Shown here: piece after piece, positions 1 through 8,297 of the stretch
Position numbering within the stretch: the first letter of the stretch is position 1
Layout: the number at the start of each line of letters is the position of its first letter
Assembly: GCA_002332905.1 (NCBI GenBank)
Contig: DDAM01000039.1
Span: 26,219-90,218, forward strand
DNA length: 64,000 nt
Source of the DNA: Firmicutes bacterium UBA2058
GTDB taxonomy: Bacteria; Bacillota; Clostridia; Tissierellales; Sedimentibacteraceae
Reading direction: 5' to 3'
Position numbers and translations under genes: made by a program
Notes under the pieces: model-generated
Told to the model about the DNA's origin: nothing
What the model saw: the letters and a program-made list of their open reading frames with translations, nothing else
Database searches by the model: none

Positions 1-9
1 GTAAAAATT

Positions 10-678
10 TTGAGAACAAAACTAATTGACAGAAAATTACCTAATTATTCTAGGGGTGAAGAAATATTTAATATGGTTTCACATATAGTAGGTGGGGCTA
101 TAGGTGTTGTAGTGCTTGTATTATGTGTAATTGTGGCAGCGCTTAATAATAATGTTTATGGTATAGTTACTTCAGTAATTTATGGTTCATCCATGATTTT
201 ATTATATACAATTTCAAGTATTTATCATGGATTAAGACCAGGTACTGGTAAAAAAGTTTTTCAAGTACTTGATCATTGCACAATTTATATATTGATTGCT
301 GGAACTTATACGCCTATATTATTAAGTGCGATTAGAGTTGTGAATCCAGTTGTTGCGTGGACTTTGTTTGGTATAGAATGGGGCCTTACAGCATTTGCTA
401 TTACTTTAACAGCAATAGATTTAAAAAAATTCGGAATTTTTTCAATGACTTGTTATATTGCTATGGGGTGGGCTGTTATAGCTGTATATAAAATTGCTAT
501 TGAGGCATTAACCTTAGAGGGTTTTATTTTATTATTTATTGGTGGGGTTTTATACACAATTGGCGCTGTAACCTATGGTATTGGAAAACGAAAAAAATAC
601 ATGCATAATATTTTTCACGTATTTGTTTTATTAGGTAGCTTTTTTCATTTTTTAAGCATAATATTTTACTGTTTATAG
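10..678 (+). CDS. Hemolysin III / PAQR-like membrane protein
   Basis: Predicted seven-helix integral membrane protein of the hemolysin III (HlyIII, PAQR) family. Visible family residues are S-S-I-Y-H at about 69-73, D-H at 88-89 and an HxxxH pair at 199-203 near the C-terminus; this Ser/Asp/His set forms the metal site in the family. Length (222 aa from a TTG at position 10) fits the family, but the reading frame is open to the window edge, so the true start may lie upstream and no ribosome binding site can be seen. Cellular role in bacteria is not well defined; the haemolysin name is historical. Confidence 0.85.
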   Translation: MRTKLIDRKLPNYSRGEEIFNMVSHIVGGAIGVVVLVLCVIVAALNNNVYGIVTSVIYGSSMILLYTISSIYHGLRPGTGKKVFQVLDHCTIYILIAGTYTPILLSAIRVVNPVVAWTLFGIEWGLTAFAITLTAIDLKKFGIFSMTCYIAMGWAVIAVYKIAIEALTLEGFILLFIGGVLYTIGAVTYGIGKRKKYMHNIFHVFVLLGSFFHFLSIIFYCL

Positions 679-726
679 CAAAGTGTTACAATAATTATTT
701 ATTTAATACGGAAAGGGATACTATAT

Positions 727-1173
727 ATGTTAAATTATAAAAATGCAGACATTAGTGATATTGATATAATATACAAATTGTCTAAAGAAAATATTGATAT
801 GTATGAGGATATTACAAAGATAAATTATAAAAAAGTATTAGATTGGGTGAAGAAGAAAATTCAAGATAATATAATCTCATATAAAGCAATTTATTATAAT
901 GGAGAAAAGGTTGGATTTTTTAATTTTCATGAGGAAAATAATAAGCTAGAAATTGATGATTTATACATATATGAAATGTACAGAAATAAAGGAGTAGGTA
1001 CAAAGATTATAAAGGATTGTATCAAAGAATCGCATGAAAAAAATATTCCTATTTTTCTATATGTATTTTCAAAAAATACAAAAGCAGTTTCATTGTATAC
1101 AAGACTAGGATTTGAGATAACTGAAATAATAAAAGATACTCGTTATATCATGGAAAGAGATGTAGAAAATTAA
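727..1173 (+). CDS. GNAT family N-acetyltransferase
   Basis: Single-domain acetyl-CoA-dependent N-acetyltransferase of 148 aa. The acetyl-CoA loop is seen as RNKGVG at 86-91, followed by the helix GTKIIKDCIK, and the C-terminal strand has the usual SLYTRLGFE pattern. Substrate cannot be predicted. It stands 48 bases after the hemolysin III gene with a weak purine-rich site (GGAAAGGG) upstream of the ATG. One of several unrelated GNATs in this accessory region. Confidence 0.85.
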   Translation: MLNYKNADISDIDIIYKLSKENIDMYEDITKINYKKVLDWVKKKIQDNIISYKAIYYNGEKVGFFNFHEENNKLEIDDLYIYEMYRNKGVGTKIIKDCIKESHEKNIPIFLYVFSKNTKAVSLYTRLGFEITEIIKDTRYIMERDVEN

Positions 1174-1205
1174 GTAAAAATATTTATATATTATAAGGTG
1201 ATTTA

Positions 1206-1451
1206 ATGGCAAAAGTAAAATTGAAAGTTATAGAAAGCAATTGTAGATGCGGTTATTGTAATGCAGGAGATGAGTACATAGTTGAAGATTTATGTCCACC
1301 AATTTGTCATGAACTATGGAATTGTATGTATCCTTTTGTTTATACTTTGCAAAATGGTGGTATGTTAGACTATGGTGATAAAAAAGCACCTATGTTTGAT
1401 GTTAAATGTCCAGATGAAGGAAGAGTAGTGATACATGGAGAAAGAATATAA
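1206..1451 (+). CDS. TIGR04076-like small cysteine-rich protein
   Basis: An 81-aa protein with clustered cysteines (C13, C15, C18, C30, C34, C40) and the pattern C-R-C-G-Y-C near the N-terminus. It resembles the small TIGR04076 family found mainly in anaerobes, whose function is unknown. The cysteine spacing suggests metal or Fe-S binding, which is inference. An AAGGTG ribosome site precedes the ATG. Its last 17 bases overlap the start of the glycosylase gene downstream, so the two are probably translationally coupled. Confidence 0.65.
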   Translation: MAKVKLKVIESNCRCGYCNAGDEYIVEDLCPPICHELWNCMYPFVYTLQNGGMLDYGDKKAPMFDVKCPDEGRVVIHGERI

Positions 1452-1932
1452 AAGGATAAAGCATACCTTTGAACCTATTTATAATAAGGATTCTAAAATA
1501 TTAATATTAGGTAGTCTACCTTCTGTTAAATCAAGGGAAGAAGGTTTTTATTATGGACATCCTCGTAATAGGTTTTGGTCGGTTTTATCATCAATTTATA
1601 ATTCAAAAATTCCTAATACAATTAATGAAAAAATCATGATGTTAATAAATAACAATATTGCAATATGGGATGTTATTGAAAGCTGTGATATTATAGGCTC
1701 TAGCGATAGTAGTATAAAAAATGTTATACCAGCGGATTTAAGTAAAGTACTAAATAATAGCAATATTCAAAATATATATGCTAACGGAAAAACATCAAGC
1801 AAGCTATATAAAAAGTATAGTGAGAAAAATACAGGTATCAAGATTATTGAACTACCATCAACAAGCCCAGCAAATGCAACATATACACTTGATAGGTTAA
1901 TAGAAACGTGGAAAGTTATATTAAAAGAATAA
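1435..1932 (+). CDS. DNA-deoxyinosine (hypoxanthine) glycosylase, UDG superfamily
   Basis: Base-excision repair enzyme that removes deaminated adenine (hypoxanthine) from DNA. The 165-aa protein has the family motifs GSLPS at 26-30 followed by GHPRNRFW at 41-48, and the C-terminal loop PSTSPAN at 141-147, as in the HDG branch (TIGR04274-like) of the uracil-DNA glycosylase superfamily. The ATG lies inside the end of the preceding gene, with GAAGGAAG about a dozen bases upstream. It is followed by a hairpin-bearing spacer before the radical SAM gene. Confidence 0.8.
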   Translation: MEKEYKRIKHTFEPIYNKDSKILILGSLPSVKSREEGFYYGHPRNRFWSVLSSIYNSKIPNTINEKIMMLINNNIAIWDVIESCDIIGSSDSSIKNVIPADLSKVLNNSNIQNIYANGKTSSKLYKKYSEKNTGIKIIELPSTSPANATYTLDRLIETWKVILKE

Positions 1933-1933
1933 A

Positions 1934-2012
1934 GCGTGAAAAGTGTGAAATAAAAAAACCTTTCACACTATAAAATTATTGTGACGTCGTGAAACGGCGT
2001 AATGAGGTAATT
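1934..2012 (+). repeat. Family 1 start-proximal hairpin element, copy before the radical SAM gene
   Basis: A 9-bp perfect hairpin (AGTGTGAAA 1942-1950 with TTTCACACT 1961-1969) is followed by a second short hairpin (ACGTC 1984-1988 with GGCGT 1996-2000) and then the RBS GAGG and ATG at 2013. The same plan recurs before about nine other genes in this window. The first hairpin could also stop transcription from the glycosylase gene, but there is no T-run. Confidence 0.7.
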
Positions 2013-2891
2013 ATGCACTATAAAGAAGTTAAAGGAATATTATCAACTCAAAACGGCATGAATCTGTACAGAGGATGTACTCATGGATGTATATACTGTG
2101 ATTCAAGAAGTAAATGCTACAATATGGATCATGATTTTGAAGATATTGAGATAAAGTCTAATGCAATCCTGTTATTAGAGGATGCATTAAAACGAAAAAG
2201 AAAAAAATATATGATTGGTACTGGAAGTATGTCTGATTCGTATATTCATCTAGAGGAAAAGTTAGGACATACTAGAAGGTGTCTCGAACTTATTGAAAGA
2301 TATGGCTTTGGACTTAGTATTCAGACTAAATCTGATAGGATTTTACGAGATCTTGATTTGCTCAAGAAAATTAATGAAAAAACAAAATGCGTAGTTCAAA
2401 TGACTTTAACTACTTATGATGAAGAACTATGCAAAATCTTAGAGCCTAATGTTTGTACAACCTATAGACGCTTTGAAGTCTTAAAAATTATGAGAGATAA
2501 CGGTATACCAACAGTTGTATGGTTAGATCCAATCTTACCTTTTATAAATGATACAAAGGAAAATTTGTTAGGTATATTAAATTATTGTATAGAAGCTAAA
2601 GTTCATGGTATATTATGTTTTGGCATGGGATTGACGCTAAGAGAAGGCAATAGAGAGTATTTTTATAAGAAACTAGATGAACATTTTCCAGGTCTAAAGG
2701 AGAAATATCATCAAAAATATGGTTATTCATATGAAATTAATAGTGATAAAAATGATGAATTAATGATATTATTTAAAGAGATATGTAAGAAAAATAATAT
2801 TGAATATAATGTAAATAAGGTGTTTGGTTACTTACACGAATTTGAGGATAAAAATGCTAATAAACAGATAAGTTTATTTGAGGGTCTATAA
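2013..2891 (+). CDS. SPL-family radical SAM protein
   Basis: A 292-aa radical SAM enzyme with the [4Fe-4S]-binding cysteines C22, C26 and C29 in GCTHGCIYCD. Overall pattern (N-terminal NLYRGCTHGCIYC, GTGSMSDSY near 70-80, then a TIM-barrel-like core) matches radical SAM proteins related to spore photoproduct lyase (Rv2578c-like); real SplB is longer and this is not a confident photolyase. I use the ATG at 2013 because GAGG lies 6 bases upstream; an in-frame GTG at 1989 falls inside the hairpin element and is unlikely. The NUDIX gene starts on the next base after its stop. Confidence 0.8.
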   Translation: MHYKEVKGILSTQNGMNLYRGCTHGCIYCDSRSKCYNMDHDFEDIEIKSNAILLLEDALKRKRKKYMIGTGSMSDSYIHLEEKLGHTRRCLELIERYGFGLSIQTKSDRILRDLDLLKKINEKTKCVVQMTLTTYDEELCKILEPNVCTTYRRFEVLKIMRDNGIPTVVWLDPILPFINDTKENLLGILNYCIEAKVHGILCFGMGLTLREGNREYFYKKLDEHFPGLKEKYHQKYGYSYEINSDKNDELMILFKEICKKNNIEYNVNKVFGYLHEFEDKNANKQISLFEGL

Positions 2892-3452
2892 ATGAAGCTA
2901 AGGGATGAAATTATAAAATTTAAACCATATGATGAGCAGGAAGAAAAGGAAAAGGAACTAATAATTAAATATATAGATTCATTTGATGATATATTTACTA
3001 GAGAAAATGAATTAGCGCATTTAACCGCATCATGCTGGATTGTTAATAAAGAAAAAACAAAAGTTTTAATGATATATCATAATATATATAAGGCATGGTC
3101 TTGGGTAGGCGGGCATGCTGATGGAGAGTTTGATTTGCTTCAGGTAGCGTTAAGAGAAACTTTTGAAGAAACTGGTATTAATAATGCAATACCTCTGTCA
3201 AATGACATTTTTTCGCTTGAGATTATCGGTGTTGATGGACATGTTAAGCATGGTAAATATGTCGGTACACATTTACACCTTAATATAACATATTTATTGG
3301 AAGCAGATGAAAATGAAACACTAATAATTAAACCCGATGAAAATAGTGGAGTTAAATGGATTGATTTAGAAGAATGTGTAAACTTATGTCCGGAACCACA
3401 TATGAAAAAAATTTATAAAAAATTAAATGAAAAATTAAAAGCATTTAATTAA
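2892..3452 (+). CDS. NUDIX hydrolase
   Basis: A 186-aa hydrolase that probably cleaves a nucleoside diphosphate linked to another group. The NUDIX box spans about 73-96: GGHADGE at the start and the metal-binding REtFEETG at 88-95. The glutamate usually seen seven residues before the RE pair is Phe here (F80), with a Glu one position earlier; the metal ligands REx2EE are intact. Starts directly after the radical SAM stop codon with GAGGG upstream, so the two are likely co-translated. Confidence 0.85.
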   Translation: MKLRDEIIKFKPYDEQEEKEKELIIKYIDSFDDIFTRENELAHLTASCWIVNKEKTKVLMIYHNIYKAWSWVGGHADGEFDLLQVALRETFEETGINNAIPLSNDIFSLEIIGVDGHVKHGKYVGTHLHLNITYLLEADENETLIIKPDENSGVKWIDLEECVNLCPEPHMKKIYKKLNEKLKAFN

Positions 3453-3458
3453 TTTTAA

Positions 3459-3489
3459 ATTAATAAAATTATGTTATTATTTTATTAAT
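3459..3489 (+). terminator. A/T-only hairpin after the NUDIX gene
   Basis: Perfect 11-bp inverted repeat ATTAATAAAAT (3459-3469) and ATTTTATTAAT (3479-3489) with a 9-base loop. Its all-AT stem is weak and there is no T-run on the + strand, so terminator activity is uncertain. Confidence 0.35.
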
Positions 3490-3518
3490 GACGTGAATAT
3501 TTTCAGGAGGGTAACAAT

Positions 3519-4199
3519 ATGCAAATGGAATTAAATAATTTGTCTAAAATAAATCTTTTAGGCTTAAGTGATTTACCAGATGATAATTCACCTGTTTTTC
3601 AAAACGCTAAAAAATTTATTGAAATGCAACAATTATATAATGCTGCTATAAAAGAAATTTCTACAAAACTAGAGATTTTAAATGAGGAATTTCAAGTTAA
3701 ATATGATTATAATCCGATTCATCATATTGAATCTCGTCTAAAGTCCGCTAAAAGTATACTTGGTAAATTAGACAAAAAGAATTTACCATTAAGCTTTGAA
3801 TCTATACAAGATAATATTTTGGATATAGCTGGTATTCGTGTAATCTGTAACTATATTGATGATATATACAAAATAGAGGATTTTTTAGCTAGACAAGATG
3901 ATGTTAAAATAATCCGTATAAGAGATTATATAAAAGAACCGAAGGAAAATGGCTATAGAAGCCTTCACATTATATTACAAATTCCTATATATTTATCTAA
4001 TAGAACTGAGCTTATGCCAGTAGAAATTCAAATTAGAACAATCGCAATGGATTTTTGGGCAAGTCTTGAACATCATTTAAAATATAAATCGAAAAACGAT
4101 GTTCCACAATATCTTAAGGAAAGACTGACAAATTGTTCAGATGTTATAACTAAGTTAGATGAAGAAATGCAGCTTATTCATAAGGAAGTAAATAAATAA
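3519..4199 (+). CDS. relQ: Small alarmone synthetase, RelQ type
   Basis: GTP pyrophosphokinase that makes (p)ppGpp from ATP and GTP/GDP without a hydrolase domain. The synthetase motifs are in order: AGIR 104-107, RDYI 135-138, NGYRSLH 144-150, EIQIRT 169-174 and WASLEH 180-185, followed by a short helical tail. At 226 aa with no TGS/ACT domains it matches RelQ-type (SAS1) enzymes, and the motif wording is close to B. subtilis RelQ; the N-terminal extension of about 25 residues is slightly longer. A strong AGGAGGG site precedes the ATG, and it seems to begin its own transcription unit. Confidence 0.88.
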   Translation: MQMELNNLSKINLLGLSDLPDDNSPVFQNAKKFIEMQQLYNAAIKEISTKLEILNEEFQVKYDYNPIHHIESRLKSAKSILGKLDKKNLPLSFESIQDNILDIAGIRVICNYIDDIYKIEDFLARQDDVKIIRIRDYIKEPKENGYRSLHIILQIPIYLSNRTELMPVEIQIRTIAMDFWASLEHHLKYKSKNDVPQYLKERLTNCSDVITKLDEEMQLIHKEVNK

Positions 4200-4224
4200 T
4201 TTATACTAATGAGGAAGTGTCATA

Positions 4225-4695
4225 ATGTCAATAGAAAAAGCTAGAGAATATTTAAAAAAATTTAATTTGGAGAGTAGAGTGCTTGAATTTGATGTATCGA
4301 GTGCAACTGTTGAATTAGCGGCCATAGCGGTTGGTTGCAAACCGCAAAGAATTGCGAAATCATTGTCATTTAAAGTAGGAGATAAAAGTATTTTAATAGT
4401 AACAGCGGGGGATGCCAAAATTGATAATCCAAAGTATAAATCTAAATTTAGTACAAAGGCTAAAATGCTAACAAGGGATGAGTTATTAGAAACAGTAGGG
4501 CATGATATTGGCGGAGTATGTCCATTTGGCATAAAAGATGGAGTAGATGTTTATCTTGACGAATCTCTTAAAAGATTTACTACTGTTTTTCCTGCCTGCG
4601 GAAGTGCTAATAGTGCAATTGAGCTTACAATAGATGAGTTAGAAAAATACTCAAACTTTAAAGAATGGGTAAATGTTTGTACAATTAGAGAGTAA
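4225..4695 (+). CDS. YbaK/EbsC-type aminoacyl-tRNA deacylase
   Basis: A 156-aa single-domain editing enzyme of the YbaK/ProX family, which hydrolyses mischarged tRNA (such as Cys-tRNA-Pro) in trans. Visible family features are GCKPQRIAKSL (38-48, with the catalytic-region lysine K45), the strand ILIVTAGDAKID (57-67) and the late GGVCPFG segment. It follows the alarmone synthetase by 25 bases with GAGGAAG upstream and is probably co-transcribed. Exact tRNA substrate is not predictable. Confidence 0.85.
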   Translation: MSIEKAREYLKKFNLESRVLEFDVSSATVELAAIAVGCKPQRIAKSLSFKVGDKSILIVTAGDAKIDNPKYKSKFSTKAKMLTRDELLETVGHDIGGVCPFGIKDGVDVYLDESLKRFTTVFPACGSANSAIELTIDELEKYSNFKEWVNVCTIRE

Positions 4696-4725
4696 TATAA
4701 TTTATATAAAGGAGTATAGAATATT

Positions 4726-5601
4726 ATGAAAGTATTGGTTTTAGGCGGCACAAGATTTTTTGGCGTGCATATGGTTCGTGAATTTTTAAGGCAAGGTGAT
4801 GAGGCAACAATTGCGACTAGAGGACTAACAAAAGATAATTTCGGTGATAATGTCAAAAGAGTTAAAATTGAACGCTCAAGTGATGAAAGCTTAGCAAATG
4901 CTTTTTTAGGTAAAACTTATGACGTTGTTTGTGATAATATTTCATATTGCTCAAATGACGTAAAGGCTCTATTAGAAAATGTCAAATGCAAAAGGTACAT
5001 AATGACATCATCCGCTTCAGTATATGATTTTAAATTGGATTTAAAAGAGAATGATTTTGATCCATTTACTAATGAGTTAAAATGGTGTACAAGAGATGAA
5101 TTTACATATGATGAAATCAAAAGGCAAGCTGAAACAGCAATATTTAGGCATTATACTAATCAAAATGCTGCTGCTGTGCGCTTCCCTTATGTTATAGGAA
5201 ATGATGATTATACAAAAAGACTTTATTTTTATGTAGATCATATTGTTAATTCTAAACCTATGCACATTGATAATTTTGATGAACAAATTTCTTTTATTCG
5301 ATCAGATGATGCTGGTAAATTTCTTGTTTATTTAGCTAAATCTAACTATACAGGTACTATAAATGCTAGTGCTGAAGGAACAATTTCTATAAAAGAAATA
5401 ATTGATTATGTTGAAAATAAAACAGGAATAAAGGCTATATATGATGAAGATGCCGAAAAAGCACTTTACAATGGAACTCCATCATTTTATTTAAATACAG
5501 AAAAAGCAAATAGTATTGGATATAAATTTTTACCTCTAAAATCTTGGATTTTTGAACTGTTAGATGAATTTATTATTTGCGCAAAAACGAAACAATATTA
5601 A
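4726..5601 (+). CDS. NAD-dependent epimerase/dehydratase (extended SDR)
   Basis: A 291-aa Rossmann-fold oxidoreductase. The nucleotide-binding loop is GGTRFFGVH at 7-15, the active-site Ser region is TSSASVY at 94-100, and YDEIK gives the catalytic Tyr128 and Lys132. This organisation is that of extended SDRs such as sugar-nucleotide epimerases and RNA-binding CSP41-like proteins; substrate unknown. Good AAAGGAG site 10 bases before the ATG. Lies in a run of small enzyme genes with short spacers. Confidence 0.82.
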   Translation: MKVLVLGGTRFFGVHMVREFLRQGDEATIATRGLTKDNFGDNVKRVKIERSSDESLANAFLGKTYDVVCDNISYCSNDVKALLENVKCKRYIMTSSASVYDFKLDLKENDFDPFTNELKWCTRDEFTYDEIKRQAETAIFRHYTNQNAAAVRFPYVIGNDDYTKRLYFYVDHIVNSKPMHIDNFDEQISFIRSDDAGKFLVYLAKSNYTGTINASAEGTISIKEIIDYVENKTGIKAIYDEDAEKALYNGTPSFYLNTEKANSIGYKFLPLKSWIFELLDEFIICAKTKQY

Positions 5602-5622
5602 AAATAAGATAGAGGATGAATA

Positions 5623-6375
5623 ATGAAAATTGATTTTTACTATTGGTCGGCACAATGTCCAATAAATTACGAAACACTTAGTTTGTTAGATAAATATAAA
5701 GATAAGATTGATATACGTACATATAACGTTGAAAAAGACTTTGATTTAGCCAAAAGTGTAAAAATGTTTTTTCCATTCTTGACAGTATTAAATGATGAAG
5801 AAAGATTTAGAGCACCATTAAAATCAAGTCTTTTAGATAAACTGCTAAACAATGAAAAATGTGTAGAAAAACCATATATTATTGATTTTGGGAAAGAAAA
5901 ATATAAAGGAGATATTATACCTTTAACTAAAGACAATATTTATATGGTATCTAAAAAATGTACACTGTCTGATAGTGTTTGTAGTTGTGATAAAAAGGCT
6001 TTGTTTTTATCAAAATACTGTGATGAAATATTTGGTTATCTCAATGTTGAAAATGATAATGTACTAGGTGGAGCTGAATATATTCCATCTAAATATGTTC
6101 CGTATAATATACCAAAAAATGATGATTATGCATTTTTAACTTGTTTATATCATTCATCTACAGATTATGATTATAAATATTATCCACTTCTTGAGCTTGA
6201 AAAATATTTAAAAAATAAATATTCTAAGATATATGCTATAACAGATGAAATAGGTACATTCCCAAATGGTAATTTGCAGTGGTTTCTAGAGCAAGGCTAC
6301 ATTGATGAGGGTGTTATATCTGAGGAAAAGGGGTATTGTAAGTTACATCTAGTAAGTAAAAAACTGGATATTTGA
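5623..6375 (+). CDS. Protein with thioredoxin-like N-terminus, YoaP-like; function unknown
   Basis: A 250-aa protein. The N-terminal 70 residues read like a thioredoxin fold (IDFYYWSAQCP, then a KIDIRTYNVEKD strand and an FFPFLTVL strand with the cis-Pro-like FPF), but only one cysteine (C12) is present at the usual CxxC position. The C-terminal part, ending LQWFLEQGYIDEG and CKLHLVSKK, resembles the tail of YoaP-type acetyltransferase-like proteins. Two further cysteines form SVCSC near 123-127. I would not assign a reaction. It follows the SDR gene closely with a purine-rich AGAGGATG site. Confidence 0.55.
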   Translation: MKIDFYYWSAQCPINYETLSLLDKYKDKIDIRTYNVEKDFDLAKSVKMFFPFLTVLNDEERFRAPLKSSLLDKLLNNEKCVEKPYIIDFGKEKYKGDIIPLTKDNIYMVSKKCTLSDSVCSCDKKALFLSKYCDEIFGYLNVENDNVLGGAEYIPSKYVPYNIPKNDDYAFLTCLYHSSTDYDYKYYPLLELEKYLKNKYSKIYAITDEIGTFPNGNLQWFLEQGYIDEGVISEEKGYCKLHLVSKKLDI

Positions 6376-6529
6376 CAATGTTGAAGATTAAATAATTAGA
6401 AGTTATACTATAAATTATCAACGCTTTTACTAATTTTTGTTTATTAATAAATTTTGGGGTTTTTAATTACTTCATATATATGATATAATTAAAAATTGCT
6501 ATAACATATGCAAAAATTTAGGAGAGATA

Positions 6530-7072
6530 ATGAATAAATTAAATACCGAGAGATTGATTATTAGAAGATTTGAAGAAAATGATTGGCGAGATTTATTTGA
6601 ATACTTGTCTGATGATGAAGTTGTGAAATTTGAGCCTTATGAAGCTTTTAATCAAGAACAAGCTAAAGAGGAAACAATTTATAGAATAACTGATAATGCT
6701 TTTTATGCAGTATGCTTGAAGGACAATGGAAAGCTTATAGGAAACATATATTTTTGTAAGGGTAACTTTGATACTTTTGAGTTAGGATATGTTTTTAATA
6801 AAAATTATCAAAAATTAGGTTATGCAACTGAAAGTATAAAAGCTTTACTTGATTATGCGTTTACTATATTAGGTGTTAGGCGGGTAGTTGCAAAATGTAA
6901 TCCATTGAATACTTCTTCATGGAAATTGTTAGAACGTTTAAAATTAAGACGTGAAGGACATTTTTTAAAAGCAGTAAATTTTGAAAAAGACAAAGATAAA
7001 AACAATCAGCCTATATGGCATGATACATATCAATATGCAATTTTAGCTGAAGAATGGTTAAAATTAGTTTAA
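6530..7072 (+). CDS. GNAT acetyltransferase, RimJ/RimL type
   Basis: A 180-aa acetyltransferase with the RimJ/RimL start NTERLIIRRF and the acetyl-CoA loop in the LGYATES region near 100, followed by the conserved NPLNTSSWKLLERL segment. RimJ/L-like proteins acetylate the amino terminus of proteins or small amines; the target here is unknown. AGGAGA precedes the ATG by 5 bases and a TATAAT box lies about 45 bases further up, so it probably has its own promoter. Confidence 0.85.
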   Translation: MNKLNTERLIIRRFEENDWRDLFEYLSDDEVVKFEPYEAFNQEQAKEETIYRITDNAFYAVCLKDNGKLIGNIYFCKGNFDTFELGYVFNKNYQKLGYATESIKALLDYAFTILGVRRVVAKCNPLNTSSWKLLERLKLRREGHFLKAVNFEKDKDKNNQPIWHDTYQYAILAEEWLKLV

Positions 7073-7098
7073 TTAAAGGAGTGAGATTTTTTTATATG

Positions 7099-7195
7099 CT
7101 AAGATTATTTATGTTTGCATAGCAAAGGCTAATGCAGAATAATTAATAATTAGCCTTTGCTATTCCTAAAATAACAATTATCTTAGGAGGGCAAA
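7099..7195 (+). promoter_or_regulatory. Nested hairpin leader abutting the RBS of the CD3324-like gene
   Basis: An inner perfect 13-bp hairpin (AGCAAAGGCTAAT 7121-7133 with ATTAGCCTTTGCT 7149-7161) sits inside an outer 7-bp pair (CTAAGAT 7099-7105 with ATCTTAG 7180-7186). The outer right arm touches the AGGAGGG ribosome site at 7185-7191. The inner hairpin could end the GNAT transcript, but no T-run follows. The layout parallels the RBS-adjacent hairpins elsewhere in the window, with unrelated sequence. Confidence 0.5.
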
Positions 7196-7471
7196 ATGAG
7201 CTATATTAAAGCAAATAATATACTGCCGGATGAACTGGTAGAATTAATACAAGAATACATTGACGGAGAATACATATACATACCTAAAAAGGAATCTAAT
7301 AAAAAGTCTTGGGGCAGTAATACTAGCACTAAGCAAGAATTAAAATATAGAAATGACAACATATATAGTGATTATGTTAATGGATTTAAAATGGATGAAT
7401 TAACTGCAAAGTATTTCCTATCAATTAAAAGTATTCAAAGAATTATATATGATAAAAGAAAATCAGTTTAA
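7196..7471 (+). CDS. CD3324-family small protein, probable HTH regulator
   Basis: A 91-aa protein with N-terminal ILPDELVELIQEYIDGEYIYIP, a central Trp-Gly and Thr-Lys-Glu segment, and a C-terminal helix-turn-helix-like stretch (MDELTAKYFLSIKSIQRII). This matches the CD3324-type family of small Mor-like putative transcription regulators seen in Clostridia, by recollection of the family pattern. Function is not established. Excellent AGGAGGG site; it is bracketed by two strong hairpins and so looks like a monocistronic unit. Confidence 0.7.
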   Translation: MSYIKANNILPDELVELIQEYIDGEYIYIPKKESNKKSWGSNTSTKQELKYRNDNIYSDYVNGFKMDELTAKYFLSIKSIQRIIYDKRKSV

Positions 7472-7475
7472 AATA

Positions 7476-7550
7476 AAATAAGTCAATATGTAATACTAAT
7501 CTCTTATTAAATCGGGATAAGTATAGAGCATATTGACTTATTTTTATTTC
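7476..7550 (+). terminator. Long composite terminator containing a family 3 hairpin
   Basis: Outer perfect 15-bp stem AAATAAGTCAATATG (7476-7490) with CATATTGACTTATTT (7529-7543), followed by a T-rich tail. Nested inside is ATACTAATCTC (7493-7503) pairing with GGGATAAGTAT (7514-7524), the family 3 motif also found near 34.8 kb and 37.85 kb. Probably terminates the CD3324-like gene. Confidence 0.75.
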
Positions 7551-7625
7551 ATAATAAACAATGAGGTTTTTTATTAATGATTTTTATTATACAATATGAT
7601 TTATATATTTAGATTGGAGAAAAAG

Positions 7626-8282
7626 ATGAGTATAGAGTTAGAAAAAATGAGTGAATTTTTTACTGCCAGAGTAAATGATTATGACGAACATATGATAAAT
7701 AATGTTGAAGGTTGCAAAGAAGGATATATAAAAATGTCAGAACTTTTACCTGAATACACTGAAAAACTTCTTGATCTAGGATGTGGAACTGGTCTTGAAC
7801 TTGAAGAAATATTTAAAAAGTATCCTAATATTCAGGTAACAGGAATAGACTTAACAAAAACAATGCTGGATAAATTAAAAGAGAAGTATTATGATAAGGA
7901 TATAACTTTAATAAATGCAAGCTATTTTGATTGTGATTTAGGTTTTGAAAAATATGATGCAGCTATATCTTTTCAAACGATGCATCATTTTTCGAACGAA
8001 GATAAGCTAAAGTTATATAAAAATATCTGTGACTCGCTAAAGCCAAATGGTGTATATATAGAATGTGATTATATGGTAATAAATCAGGAAGACGAGGATT
8101 TTTATTTTAGTGAAATGAAAAGATTTAGGGAGGAACAAAATCTAAATGATAACGAATTTTATCATTATGACACTCCCTGCACTATTGATAATCAAATAAA
8201 AATATTTAAAAATGCTGGTTTTAAAACTGCTAAAGATGTTTGGCGAGTAGAGAATACAACAATTATAGTTACACAAAAATAG
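7626..8282 (+). CDS. Class I SAM-dependent methyltransferase
   Basis: A 218-aa methyltransferase. SAM-binding motif I is LDLGCGTG at 49-56, motif II includes TGIDLTKTML, and motif post-III has the SFQTMHHF acidic/aromatic segment typical of small-molecule methyltransferases. Substrate unknown. The ATG at 7626 is preferred over an in-frame ATG 30 bases upstream because TTGGAG lies 7 bases before it. Followed after 15 bases by a GNAT gene, likely one operon. Confidence 0.85.
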   Translation: MSIELEKMSEFFTARVNDYDEHMINNVEGCKEGYIKMSELLPEYTEKLLDLGCGTGLELEEIFKKYPNIQVTGIDLTKTMLDKLKEKYYDKDITLINASYFDCDLGFEKYDAAISFQTMHHFSNEDKLKLYKNICDSLKPNGVYIECDYMVINQEDEDFYFSEMKRFREEQNLNDNEFYHYDTPCTIDNQIKIFKNAGFKTAKDVWRVENTTIIVTQK

Positions 8283-8297
8283 AAAAGTGAGGTAAAA

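Noticed and set aside
1989..2891. Calling the radical SAM protein a true spore photoproduct lyase
   Set aside because: The cysteine motif and broad pattern fit the SPL-like superfamily, but length and surrounding residues fit the general Rv2578c-like group better.
4206..4532. Long minus-strand frames such as this one and similar ones at 13361-13678, 32104-32607 and 53028-53456
   Set aside because: They are antisense to well-supported genes, lack ribosome sites and have low-complexity Ser/Ile/Leu-rich products typical of shadows.
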